Shown here piece after piece: positions 43,513-52,568 of a DNA stretch of 64,000 nt. The stretch's first letter is position 1, and every line of letters begins with the position of its first letter. Origin of the DNA: Actinomyces sp. Marseille-P3109 (GTDB lineage: Bacteria > Actinomycetota > Actinomycetes > Actinomycetales > Actinomycetaceae). The translations under genes were made by a program, and so were the position numbers. The notes under the pieces were generated by a model. It did not search any database and was not told where the DNA came from. It saw only the letters and a program-made list of their open reading frames with translations. Where the stretch lies: NCBI RefSeq assembly GCF_900323545.1, contig NZ_OOHN01000008.1:515941-579940 (forward strand), in the 5' to 3' direction.

Positions 43513-44051
43513 GCGCCGACGGGCGAGAACGCCCCCGTCAGCAGCGGAGGATCGCCTTCACCCCGGCGCTTCCCGACGGGGCGGACTGCCCCTGGACCCG
43601 GGACCGGCGGACGCGCTGGTGGCTGGTGGTGCCCGCGGACCTGGCGGCGGTGGCACTCGTGGCCCTGTTCGGCGCCACCTCCACCCACAGCCTTGAGCAG
43701 GTCCTCGACCCCCTGTGGCAGGCGAGCGCAGCCGTCGTCGTCGCCTGGGGCGCTACCTGGTTCCTACGACGTCGCCACCCCGATCATCTGGAGATGGCAT
43801 TGCCTGAGGGGCTCGTCGTCGTGGGACTCACCTGGGTGACCTGGACCGCGCTGCGCTACCTGACAGCAGCGTTCGACGACGTCGCATCCGTGGTTTCCTG
43901 GGCAGTGATGACAGGGACTTTCCTCCTGGTGTTCCTGGGAGGATGGCGATGGCTCTACGGCTACGTTCGCGCCCATGACTCCCTGACCCCTAAGGCGTTA
44001 GAACGTCGCCTCGCTGAGCAGGAGCAGGACATGGGGCGCACCCCTGAGTGA
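43509..44051 (+). CDS. DUF3054 family membrane protein
   Basis: GTG start at 43509 overlaps the stop before it (GTGA). 180 residues with four hydrophobic segments: VVPADLAAVALVALFGA, LWQASAAVVVAWGATWFL, EGLVVVGLTWVTWTALRYL and VVSWAVMTGTFLLVFLGGW. This fits the DUF3054 family, which lies in the same neighbourhood in other actinobacteria. Function unknown. Confidence 0.78.
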   Translation: MSADGRERPRQQRRIAFTPALPDGADCPWTRDRRTRWWLVVPADLAAVALVALFGATSTHSLEQVLDPLWQASAAVVVAWGATWFLRRRHPDHLEMALPEGLVVVGLTWVTWTALRYLTAAFDDVASVVSWAVMTGTFLLVFLGGWRWLYGYVRAHDSLTPKALERRLAEQEQDMGRTPE

Positions 44052-44113
44052 CCCACTGCGAACGAGGCGCCCTGGATGAGCTACTGCCACAAGGGCTGCG
44101 CCCTCCACGGGGC

Positions 44114-44821
44114 TCACCGGATCAGGGCCTCCGCCAGGACCGGCGCGAGGTCGCGGAAGGTCTGGCCCCGGTGGGAGAGGGCGTGCTTCTCCTCAGGTGC
44201 CATCTGGGCTGTGGTGCGGCCCCGCCCCTCCGGCTCGTCCTCCTGGACGGGCACGAAGATCGGGTCGTAGCCGAATCCGCCCTCGCCCAGAGGGGAGTGG
44301 GCCAGGCGCCCCTCCATGGACCGCTCAATCGTGGTGACCTGCTCCGGTTGCCCTCCGGTTGCGGGCCGGACCAGGACCGCAGCGCAGGTGAAGCGCGCCG
44401 TCCGGTGAGGATCGGCGACGTCGACCAGCTGGTTCAGAAGCAGCCGAAGGTTCGCATCATCGTCACCGTGCCGACCGCTCCAGCGCGCCGAGAAGATCCC
44501 CGGTGCCCCGCCCAGAACATCGACGCACAGCCCCGAGTCGTCCGCGACTGCGGGCAGGCCCGTGGCCCGGGCCAGCGCTCGGGCCTTGAGGAGGGCGTTG
44601 TCGGTGAAGGACAGTCCGTCCTCCACCGGTTCGATGGCCTTGAGCGAGGCGGCTGAGATGACGGCCCCGGGATCCAGGCCCGGAACGAGCGGCTCAAGGA
44701 TCTGCCGCAGCTCGGCCAGTTTGCCGGCGTTGTGGGTGGCCAGGACGAGTCGAGCCCCGGCAGGAGCCACAACCCGGCACTCGATCTGATTGACGTCGGC
44801 GCTGGCGGAAGAGGTGCTCAC
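44114..44821 (-). CDS. rdgB: Non-canonical purine NTP pyrophosphatase (RdgB/HAM1)
   Basis: A 235-residue enzyme that removes dITP and XTP. LVLATHNAGKLAELRQIL at the start; ADDSGLCVDVLGGAPGIFSA with the catalytic Asp; GFGYDPIF near the end. Three bases separate it from rph upstream, so the two form one operon, here reversed relative to the murI block. Confidence 0.95.
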   Translation of the reverse strand: MSTSSASADVNQIECRVVAPAGARLVLATHNAGKLAELRQILEPLVPGLDPGAVISAASLKAIEPVEDGLSFTDNALLKARALARATGLPAVADDSGLCVDVLGGAPGIFSARWSGRHGDDDANLRLLLNQLVDVADPHRTARFTCAAVLVRPATGGQPEQVTTIERSMEGRLAHSPLGEGGFGYDPIFVPVQEDEPEGRGRTTAQMAPEEKHALSHRGQTFRDLAPVLAEALIR

Positions 44822-44824
44822 GGT

Positions 44825-45655
44825 TCAGGCCTCCGTGAGTCCCGAGGCCCAGGAGTCGTCAGGGGCTGTGGAGGACGAGCTGGAGGACACGGTGAAGGGC
44901 TCGCCACCGGGGCCGGCCAGGGCACGGCGCTGGAGCGCGGCGAGCTGGGCGTTGCCGGAGGCGGCCAGGTCGAGCAGCGCTCCCAGCTCGGAGCGGTCGA
45001 AGGGGGCGTGCTCGGCGGTGCCCTGGACCTCGATGAACCGGCCGTCCCCGGTCTGGACGACGTTCATGTCGGTCTGGGCGCGTACGTCCTCCTCGTAGGG
45101 CAGGTCGAGGCAGGGCGCGCCGTCGATGATCCCCACCGAGATGGCGGACAAGGAGTCCGATAGCACCGGTTTGCCGGGGCGGGCCTTGATGAGCCCCTGC
45201 TCCGTGCCCCAGGCGACGGCGTCGGCCAGGGCCACGTAGGCGCCGGTGATGGCTGCGGTGCGGGTGCCGCCGTCGGCCTGCAGGACGTCACAGTCGAGCG
45301 CGATCGTGTTCTCGCCCAGTGCGGCCACATCGATGATGCCGCGCAGGCTGCGGCCGATGAGCCGGGAGATCTCGTGGGTGCGGCCACCGACCTTGCCACG
45401 CACTGACTCGCGGCCCGAGCGCTCCGATCCGGCCCGGGGGAGCATCGCGTACTCGGCGGTCACCCAGCCCTCGCCACTGCCCTTGCGCCAGCGCGGAACG
45501 CCCTCGGTGAAGGAGGCGGCGCACAGGACACGGGTGCGTCCGAATGTCACGAGGACCGAGCCCTCGGCGTGGTCGAGCCAGTGACGGGTCAGGGTCACGG
45601 GGCGAAGCTCGTCGACGGCGCGGCCGTCCTTGCGGGTGAACGGGGCAGTTGTCAT
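44825..45655 (-). CDS. rph: Ribonuclease PH
   Basis: A 276-residue phosphorolytic exonuclease that trims tRNA 3' ends. [49 protein letters not shown] and [20 protein letters not shown] are the family segments. The last 30 residues are a Ser-rich tail. Heads the rph-rdgB operon. Confidence 0.96.
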   Translation of the reverse strand: MTTAPFTRKDGRAVDELRPVTLTRHWLDHAEGSVLVTFGRTRVLCAASFTEGVPRWRKGSGEGWVTAEYAMLPRAGSERSGRESVRGKVGGRTHEISRLIGRSLRGIIDVAALGENTIALDCDVLQADGGTRTAAITGAYVALADAVAWGTEQGLIKARPGKPVLSDSLSAISVGIIDGAPCLDLPYEEDVRAQTDMNVVQTGDGRFIEVQGTAEHAPFDRSELGALLDLAASGNAQLAALQRRALAGPGGEPFTVSSSSSSTAPDDSWASGLTEA

Positions 45656-45806
45656 GGGCTCAGGCTACCCGGCGGCCAGCCGGCCTCGGGGCGGCCTGGG
45701 CATCTTGGGACACCGGTGGCTGTGGTCCGAGGCCGTGGTCAGGCGGTACCGTTCATCGCGATGTCTGTTCCGGCATGGAGCTAACGCAGAGACCAAGGAG
45801 AACGTT

Positions 45807-46100
45807 ATGACCTATGTCAACATCACCGCGCTGACCTTCCCCGAGGGCGCCGAGGCCGAGATCGAGAAGCGCTTCGCCGCACGCAAGCGGGGTGTTGACA
45901 CCTCGCGAGGCTTCCAGAGCTTCGAGCTGCTGCGCCCGGTCGTCGGCGAGGACCGCTACTTCGTGGTGACCAGGTGGGAGACGCGTGAGGACTATGAGCG
46001 CTGGCAGGCGGCGCGGCCCGCCGGCGGGCATGAGGACGACAAGCGCCGCGGCATGAGCGTGGAGGTTCTTGGCTTCGAGGTCGTCCAGCACGAGCAGTAG
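45807..46100 (+). CDS. Antibiotic biosynthesis monooxygenase domain protein (HmoA-like)
   Basis: A 97-residue ferredoxin-like domain: VNITALTFPEGAEAEIEKRF, GFQSFELLRPV, RYFVVTRWETREDYERWQAA. This fold includes heme-degrading monooxygenases of the HmoA/IsdG type; Phe/Trp placement (SFELLRP, TRWETREDYERW) is typical. AAGGAGAACGTT precedes the ATG. Heme degradation is possible, not shown. Confidence 0.82.
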   Translation: MTYVNITALTFPEGAEAEIEKRFAARKRGVDTSRGFQSFELLRPVVGEDRYFVVTRWETREDYERWQAARPAGGHEDDKRRGMSVEVLGFEVVQHEQ

Positions 46101-46332
46101 GCCCATCGGCAAGAACAGGCGTCGTGGGGTTTATGCCCTGCTCGCAGTTGCCGTGTTGGTGCGGGCGGTGCTGAAGTGTCGCTCATGGGGAGTCGTCTCA
46201 TCGTGCCCTGTTGCAGCTCGTCGTAGGGTGAGGTTGGACGTAGACGGTCTGGAGTAACACAGGAGTGGACAGGCCAAGGGTGTCGACTTCGGACGAGTGC
46301 GTCAGCAGAGCAAGCAGCTGTGTGGTGCCGGG

Positions 46333-46578
46333 ATGATGGTGTTCCCAGAGTCGTCCGCCCGTCGGTGGGGAATACTCCTGGGATGCGTCGCCTTCACCGT
46401 GCTGAGTGTCGGTCTGCTGGTACTCGCCAACCAGTCGGACTCCCTATTCCAAGTCATGCTCGGCGTGATCGCAGGTGTCGTCTTCTTCGGCTTCATCGGT
46501 ACCCCCGCCATGGTGAGGAGGATCGTTCATCGTAGCCGGCTGGTTGTCGCTCCTCAGGGCGTGCGCCGGGAACGGTGA
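46333..46578 (+). CDS. Small membrane protein, possibly truncated STM3941-like
   Basis: An 81-residue protein from ATG 46333 (GTG 46297 also in frame). FPESSARRWGILLGCVAFTV and VMLGVIAGVVFFGFIGTPAM are two membrane segments, followed by RIVHRSRLVVAPQGV. This looks like the first half of longer two-pass proteins (about 170 residues) whose soluble half would follow here. The frame stops early and the next 880 bases hold no gene, so it may be a remnant. Confidence 0.5.
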   Translation: MMVFPESSARRWGILLGCVAFTVLSVGLLVLANQSDSLFQVMLGVIAGVVFFGFIGTPAMVRRIVHRSRLVVAPQGVRRER

Positions 46579-47459
46579 TCCGGTCAGTCCTACGTTGGCA
46601 ACGAGTCCCGTGTTGCCTCATGATTTCTGAGGGTTTCGGTTGTCATGGCATCTGGGATACCGGTGGGGTGGGGCGATCGGGTACTGGGATCGTTTGATCG
46701 CGTCGCCGAAGGGGTGCGCTTGGTTGCTGTGGTGGTGCTGGGCATGTACTGCATGAGGTCTGGGTGCTACTGACCGATAGATGGGTGTACTCCACGGGCG
46801 TCGGGGTCTCGTGTAGTACGGATAGCCCCTGGCCAGTGTCACCCGACCCTTGTGCAATGGCTGGCCTGAACAGGCCCCGACCGGAAGCGGTCTTGAGTGA
46901 GCGCCAGCAGGAGCCAGGCGGGCACCGCCGGGAGCCAGAAGAGAGGCCAAGGATGTCCGGATCGGTGACAAAGGCTCGGATCGTTCTCATCCACACGGAG
47001 CGCAACCGCATCATTCCAAGGTTCTCGTTCATGCGGTTCGGGGGCTGGGGAGTCCTTTGTCACCGATCTGGACACCAATGGGCCGACTCCCCTCGAAGAG
47101 TCCGGCGCAGCGGACCGACCAGGCCGCCCCGATCAGCACGCCGAGGTCTCGGTGACGACAAGGCCTACCTGGACCCCCTCCGGAGCGGGAGGCAGAGGTG
47201 GATCGTACTCATCGTTCCAATCCCGAGGGCTCACAGGACTCCGATCTGCCAGCACCCCGGCAGTGGAACCGAGCCTCAGTCAAGTCTCGTGCCCCCGGAC
47301 AGGCTGAAAGGTGGCAAAAAATACTTGCTCGCAGTTCTCCAGCAGTCTTGCCAGTATCACGGCGGCCCTCAGGCAGATAGCGGCTGGATGAGCAAACGGC
47401 GTTAGCCCCTCCACGCATCAGCCCTGCGGAGGCCCAACGACGTCGGGATCCGAGATCTG
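46579..47459. other. Gene-poor region
   Basis: About 880 bases with only short, overlapping, unconvincing frames (such as 46764-47405) that lack ribosome sites and have random-looking composition. It contains the 117-bp inverted-repeat element at 46956-47072. Possibly eroded genes; no family recognisable. Confidence 0.5.
46956..47072. repeat. MITE-like element with 19-bp terminal inverted repeats
   Basis: Left end TCCGGATCGGTGACAAAGG (46956-46974); right end, read as complement, TCCAGATCGGTGACAAAGG (47054-47072): 18 of 19 match. The 79-base interior has its own inverted pair AACCGCAT/ATGCGGTT. Too short for a protein. No clear target duplication. Could also be a structured RNA. Confidence 0.6.
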
Positions 47460-47541
47460 TACGCGAGAAGGGACTCGAACCCTCACGCCCGAAGGCACCA
47501 GGACCTAAACCTGGGGCGTCTACCAATTCCGCCACTCGCGC
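47460..47541 (-). tRNA. tRNA-Leu (anticodon UAG)
   Basis: Read on the minus strand: acceptor GCGCGAG pairs with CTCGCGT (one G-U), anticodon stem CCAGG/CCTGG with loop TTTAGGT, long variable arm GTGCCTTCGGGCGT and T arm GGTTCGAGTCC. The long variable arm and TAG anticodon make it Leu. CCA is not encoded. Confidence 0.95.
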
Positions 47542-47609
47542 TATGCCGTGCCCACTCTACCGACTTGAGCGCTGATAGCCGAATGCGGCGTCCTTGTCCG
47601 TCAGAGCTG

Positions 47610-48086
47610 TCAGTCCACGCCCAGCGCAGCTCGCAGCCGCTTGACGTGTCCCGTCGCCCGGACGTTGTACTGGGCCAGCGTCACGGTTCCGTCGGGAGCC
47701 ACCACCACGGTCGAGCGGATGACACCAGTGTAGACCTTGCCGTAGTTCTTCTTCTCTCCCCACACGCCCCAGGCATCCATGACGGAGTGGTCGGCGTCCG
47801 ACAGCAACGGGAAGGGCAGGTCGTGACGGTTGGAGAACTTGGCCTGCGCGGTCACGGAGTCGGGAGAGATGCCGACGACGGCGTAGCCGGCGGCCTTGAG
47901 CTCCTCCACGGAGTCGCGGAAGTCGCAGGCCTCCTTAGTGCAACCAGGTGTACAGGCCTTGGGATAGAAGTAGACGATGACGCCCTTGTCCGTGCTGGTG
48001 CACAGGTCGTGAAGAGTCACGGTGCGTCCGTCCTGGTCGGGCAGGGCGAACTCCGGGGCGCGGTCACCGGTGGTGAGCTGGGGCAT
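47610..48086 (-). CDS. bcp: Thiol peroxidase, Bcp/PrxQ family
   Basis: A 158-residue peroxiredoxin that reduces peroxides. YPKACTPGCTKEACDFRDS carries the peroxidatic Cys in PGCT; the second Cys in KEAC five residues on is the usual resolving one in PrxQ. The N-terminus GDRAPEFALPDQDGRTVTL is typical. GAGGAC precedes the ATG. Confidence 0.94.
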   Translation of the reverse strand: MPQLTTGDRAPEFALPDQDGRTVTLHDLCTSTDKGVIVYFYPKACTPGCTKEACDFRDSVEELKAAGYAVVGISPDSVTAQAKFSNRHDLPFPLLSDADHSVMDAWGVWGEKKNYGKVYTGVIRSTVVVAPDGTVTLAQYNVRATGHVKRLRAALGVD

Positions 48087-48233
48087 GGGTCCTCCTCGGG
48101 ATCCTGGGCGTATGCGCTCATCCTCGCATCGCCTCCGGTACCTGCGGCAGTGGATTCGGCGACTTACTTTCGTGATCTGGCGAACGTTGACCGCGACGGC
48201 AGCACGGTCCTCCTCTGTCGGGGCTGCCGCCGA

Positions 48234-48449
48234 TCAGGCAGCCCGGGGGATCGGCCGTCGTGATGCCCTCTGTGCCGCTTCCAGACGCTCCAGCGCGCGC
48301 TCGAGACGAGAGGGGGAGACTGCTGCTCCCAGAGAGGCGAGCTCGGCACGTGCGGCGGAGAGCTCGCGATCAGCCTTTTCGCGGGCCTCGGCACCGATGG
48401 CTGCGGGCTCGGTGCTCGGCGCGGTCGTGATGTGGATGATGTGTGTCAT
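48234..48449 (-). CDS. Small DUF3618-like protein
   Basis: 71 residues from ATG 48449. EAREKADRELSAARAELASL is close to the DUF3618 pattern of helical proteins; there is no membrane segment, which longer members have. AGGGAAT is a modest ribosome site. Function unknown. Confidence 0.6.
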   Translation of the reverse strand: MTHIIHITTAPSTEPAAIGAEAREKADRELSAARAELASLGAAVSPSRLERALERLEAAQRASRRPIPRAA

Positions 48450-48741
48450 ACGTATTCCCTCAACTTCCTTCGACGTCGTCGGCCCGTGTGGGCCGGGCAG
48501 CGGTGGACGACGCGGCAGGCGATTGCCTGTGAGTCGACGCACCGCATGAGAAGACTTCTGCCGCCGTGGCGGCCTCGTCGGGCCGCGGGCGGTACTCACG
48601 AAGAGGAGCGAAAACCTGTGAAAAACAGGATCCCGATCATCTCTCAGGCTCATGCCGGAGGTGGAGGCTGTCTGTGCCGCCAACGTGCTCCCGCCGCAGT
48701 GCCTCCGGGATCTTTCCGGAGTGTGCACCTGCTCCTCGTGG

Positions 48742-48814
<73 letters not shown>

Positions 48815-48861
48815 TCGGCCTCGCTGGCCGGTGGTTCCCGGCCCGTTGGGCTGGGATTCCG

Positions 48862-48934
<73 letters not shown>

Positions 48935-49106
48935 TTCACCACAACGATGTCATTTGACGTGCTTCGCCGGGCGACGGAGGAATACTTTACGGATGGAGGA
49001 TGGGTCCGTCCAGCCAGAATCCACGAAACCGCCTCATTGTGTGGCAAGTCTCAGGGACGTCTGGTGGTCTGGCCTGATGGGTGGCATCACTCCACGTCGG
49101 TCATGG

Positions 49107-49451
49107 TCAGTGCGACGACCGGTTCTCGGGGTCCTCGATGCTGCCGGTGCGCGACCACTGTCGGTACTGCTTCAAAGTGGCTGCCTGCTTCTCATCGAGC
49201 CGCCGCCATAGGGGGAGGTCCAGCTTCTTGCGATCCCGCACACGAGCTGCGAGGGTCCAGCCCGCCAGCATGACCAGGGCCATCACCACCCCTCCCCACA
49301 GGCTGCTGCGACCCGCACGAGCATCGGTGAGCAGCGTGACCGTTCCTCCCAGCAGGCCCGCGACGAGAATCGTCGCGACGGCGATGGCGATCATTGATGC
49401 CCAGTAGCGCTGATTGGCGGTTCCGAGAGGCTTGCGGGGCTTGGCGGTCAT
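49107..49451 (-). CDS. Small two-pass membrane protein
   Basis: 114 residues from ATG 49451. Two hydrophobic segments (SMIAIAVATILVAGLLGGTV; LWGGVVMALVMLAGWTLAA) between basic ends; the C-terminus WRRLDEKQAATLKQYRQW is polar and helical. No family recognised. It diverges from the ATP-grasp gene. Confidence 0.65.
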   Translation of the reverse strand: MTAKPRKPLGTANQRYWASMIAIAVATILVAGLLGGTVTLLTDARAGRSSLWGGVVMALVMLAGWTLAARVRDRKKLDLPLWRRLDEKQAATLKQYRQWSRTGSIEDPENRSSH

Positions 49452-49652
49452 CTCAGCATTGTGCCACCCGCGCGTGCGCAATGATGCGGGCGCGTCCGGC
49501 TCGGAGGACCGGTGCAGTGCGGCTGTGACGGGCCGAGCGTCAGCGCCCCTCGTGTCCCTCCCGGGTGAGAGGTACTTCTTTGTTGCCGGTACGGTTCAGC
49601 GTCACACGTCTGTGGCTCTCTTCGTGACGCTGGGCGCGGTAGCGTGGGCCGC

Positions 49653-50573
49653 ATGAGCGACCCGATCGTGACGCTGGCGACCTGCGCAGACTTCCCGGAC
49701 CTTGACGACGATGACCACGGCTTGCCCGACGCTCTGCGTGCGCGTGGCATCGAGCCGAGGGTCGCCGTGTGGAACGATCCCGACGTCGACTGGGACCAGT
49801 CCGGCACCGTCGTCCTGCGCAGCGTCCGCGACTACGCCACCAAGGGCAACCACTCCGGCTTCCTTCAGTGGGCTCGTTCGGTTCCCAGGCTGGCCAACCA
49901 CCCCGACGTCGTCGCCTGGAACTCTGACAAGCACTACCTCACTCGACTGAGCGAGTGGGGAGTCCCCATGATCCCGACGACCTGGCTGGAGCCGGAGGCC
50001 GGCTACTCCAAGCACCAGGTCCACACGCGCTTCCCGGCCCACGGCGACTTCGTGGTCAAGCCGGCCGTCTCCTCGGGCGGGCGCGGCACGGGGCGCTACA
50101 CGGCCACGGACGCCTCCTCCCGGTCGGCGGCGATCAACGACGCCATGCACCACCTGCGCCGCGGACGCACCGTCATGGTCCAGCGCTACCTCGAGGAGGT
50201 GGATCGCAAGGGCGAGGTCTCACTGGTCTATTTCAACGGTGTGCTCTCCCACGCGGTGGAGAAGGCCCCGATGCTTCACCCCTCCTTCAAGTCGACCGAC
50301 CAGGTCCACGAGGAGATCGTCACCGCGCGGGAGCCCAGCGAGCAGGAGTGGCTGTGGGGCGAGCGAGTGCGTAAGGCCATCCACACACTTATCAAGGAGG
50401 TCTCCGGTCGTGACATCCAGCTCCTGTTCAACCGTGTCGACGTCGTCGGAGACGGACAGGGTGGCTTCTACCTCATGGAGGTCTCGCTGATCGATGCGGG
50501 CCTCTACCTGGGGGCGGCCCCGGAGGCGTTGAACAACTTCGCTGACGCCATCGCTCAGCGCGTCTTCTGGTGA
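49653..50573 (+). CDS. ATP-grasp domain protein (RimK-like)
   Basis: 306 residues. N-terminal Rossmann part (LPDALRARGIEPRVAVWNDP), then FVVKPAVSSGGRGTGRYTA (ATP loop), VMVQRYLEEVDRKGEVSLVY and a metal-site Glu in GGFYLMEVSLIDAGLYLG. ATP-grasp enzymes join a carboxylate to an amine; these orphan actinobacterial forms have no known substrate. ATG at 49653 chosen; weak ribosome site. Confidence 0.85.
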   Translation: MSDPIVTLATCADFPDLDDDDHGLPDALRARGIEPRVAVWNDPDVDWDQSGTVVLRSVRDYATKGNHSGFLQWARSVPRLANHPDVVAWNSDKHYLTRLSEWGVPMIPTTWLEPEAGYSKHQVHTRFPAHGDFVVKPAVSSGGRGTGRYTATDASSRSAAINDAMHHLRRGRTVMVQRYLEEVDRKGEVSLVYFNGVLSHAVEKAPMLHPSFKSTDQVHEEIVTAREPSEQEWLWGERVRKAIHTLIKEVSGRDIQLLFNRVDVVGDGQGGFYLMEVSLIDAGLYLGAAPEALNNFADAIAQRVFW

Positions 50574-50629
50574 CCGGAGATAAACGCAGAGACGCAGAGA
50601 CCTTGCCCCGTGTGTGGTAGATAGGTGTC

Positions 50630-51004
50630 ATGCGCACGCTACTCAACATCATCTGGGTCGTCTTCGGCGGGTTCTGGCTCTTCCTCGGCTACATCTTCTT
50701 CGGTCTGATCGCCTGCCTGCTCATCGTCACGATCCCCGCCGGCGTCGCATCCTTCCGCATCGCCGCCTACGTGCTGTGGCCCTTCGGGCGTGAGGCGGTT
50801 CCCGCGCCCGGAGCCGGTGCCATGAGTGGGATCAGCAACATCATCTGGTTCCTCGTCGCCGGGCTCTGGCTTGCGATCGGCCACGTCGCCACCGCCGCCG
50901 CACAGGCCATCACCATCGTTGGGATCCCGCTGGCGGTGGCCAACATCAAGCTCATCCCCGTCACCTGCTTCCCCTTCGGCAAGCAGATCGTCGAGACCCG
51001 TTAA
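50630..51004 (+). CDS. YccF domain membrane protein
   Basis: A 124-residue protein made of two alike halves, each with NIIW followed by hydrophobic segments: LLNIIWVVFGGFWLFLGYIF and ISNIIWFLVAGLWLAIGHVA, each ending in a PFG motif (LWPFGREA, CFPFGKQI). This repeat is the YccF signature. Function unknown. Confidence 0.88.
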   Translation: MRTLLNIIWVVFGGFWLFLGYIFFGLIACLLIVTIPAGVASFRIAAYVLWPFGREAVPAPGAGAMSGISNIIWFLVAGLWLAIGHVATAAAQAITIVGIPLAVANIKLIPVTCFPFGKQIVETR

Positions 51005-51052
51005 GGCCATCTATGCGGTCCATGCGGTGGTCCTCGTTTCTGCTCCTCGCTC

Positions 51053-52519
51053 CTAAAGACTGATCCGGCGGTTGACTCCCCAGTAACCGACGTAGCAGAT
51101 CACCAGAAAGACGATGGTGATCCCCAGGGCCGCACGCTGCTCGGGGTCGAAGACGATGAGGAGACAGGAGGCGGCTGACAGCGTGAGCGCCGCAATCGAC
51201 ACCCACGGGTACCCGGGAGCCCTATAGTCCAGCTCCGTCAGACTGCGGTCATCGGCGAGCCAACGACGTCGGAAGGACAAGTGACAGGCGGCGATGACCA
51301 CCCACACCAGGACCACGGCGAGTCCGGAGATGGACACGAGGACCAGGTACACCGTGGAGGCGGCATAGGTCGATGTCAGCAGGGCCGCCAGCCCACCGAC
51401 CATGGACAGGCCCATGGCCAGCGCCGGTACCCCGAACCGGTTGGAACGGGCCAGGACCTTGGGCAACGTGCCCTCGTTGGCCAGCGACCACAGCATACGG
51501 GTCGAGGCATAGAGCCCTGAGTTGGCCGCCGACAGGATGGCGGCAAGAATGACGATGTTCATGAGATCCCCGGCGTAGGGCACGCCGATCCTCGACAGGA
51601 CCGTCACAAAAGGACTCTCCTCGACTCCGGCGTCCTTCCAGGGGATCAGTGCCGCGATGATGACGATCGAGCCGATGAAGAAGATGACCAGGCGGGCCAG
51701 CGTGGCACGGATCGCGCGAGGGATGGTGGTACCCGGATCCTCCACCTCTCCCGCCGTGATACCGATGAGTTCGGTACCGGAGAAGGCGAAGTTGACTGCA
51801 AGGATCGTGGTGAACACGGCGCCGAGGCCGTTGGGGAAGAGGCCGTCCTTGTACAGATTCGTCAGCCCCGGGGCCGAGCTGTAGCCCTCATAGGACAGCA
51901 GCCCGATTGCCGCTGTCGCGCCCAGGATGATGAACAGGATGATCGCGGCCACCTTGATCCCCGACAGCAGGGTCTCAGCCTCGGCGAAGACCCTGACTGA
52001 GACCATGTTGAGCACCAGGATCAGGACGATGAAGATGGCCGCCCACACCCATACGGGAACGCCCGGGAACCAGCCGTACATGATCATGGCGGCGCCGGTG
52101 AACTCGCTTCCCAGGGCCACCGTCCACGTGAGCCAGTACAGGACGGCCGTCACGAAGCCGGTGGCGGGTCCCAGGTACTGGCGGGCGTAGACGTGGAAGG
52201 CCCCGGTGAAGGGCATCGCGACGCTCAGCTCGCCCAGGCACATCATGACCAGGTAGACGATGAGGGCGCCGATCGAGTAGGCCAGCACGGTTCCCAAGGG
52301 GCCTGCCTGGTTGATCGTGTAGCCAGTGGACAGAAACAGCCCCGTCCCGATGACCCCGCCGAAGCTGATCATCATGAGGTGACGTCGGTTCATGCGGCGT
52401 TCCAGTGCGGTGACATGGCCAGGGCTGTCAGGAGCGTCGCGCTCAGACAACAGAGGGGGAGGAGTGGACGAGACCGCCGACGCGTCGGCGGCCCCATGAG
52501 GATCCGCAACGGGTGCCAT
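51053..52519 (-). CDS. Amino-acid permease, APC superfamily (possibly S-methylmethionine)
   Basis: 488 residues from ATG 52519 with 12 membrane segments. RRHLMMISFGGVIGTGLFLS is the first-helix signature of the AAT family (LysP, GabP, MmuP). It starts 49 bases from the divergent homocysteine methyltransferase gene, an arrangement that recalls mmuP-mmuM, in which the permease brings in S-methylmethionine for MmuM. Substrate is inferred from that pairing only. The intergenic region is too short for a riboswitch. Confidence 0.88.
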   Translation of the reverse strand: MAPVADPHGAADASAVSSTPPPLLSERDAPDSPGHVTALERRMNRRHLMMISFGGVIGTGLFLSTGYTINQAGPLGTVLAYSIGALIVYLVMMCLGELSVAMPFTGAFHVYARQYLGPATGFVTAVLYWLTWTVALGSEFTGAAMIMYGWFPGVPVWVWAAIFIVLILVLNMVSVRVFAEAETLLSGIKVAAIILFIILGATAAIGLLSYEGYSSAPGLTNLYKDGLFPNGLGAVFTTILAVNFAFSGTELIGITAGEVEDPGTTIPRAIRATLARLVIFFIGSIVIIAALIPWKDAGVEESPFVTVLSRIGVPYAGDLMNIVILAAILSAANSGLYASTRMLWSLANEGTLPKVLARSNRFGVPALAMGLSMVGGLAALLTSTYAASTVYLVLVSISGLAVVLVWVVIAACHLSFRRRWLADDRSLTELDYRAPGYPWVSIAALTLSAASCLLIVFDPEQRAALGITIVFLVICYVGYWGVNRRISL

Positions 52520-52568
52520 GAGCGAGACGCTACCGGCACTTCTCGGAGCCATCCGATACCGTGTCGCA

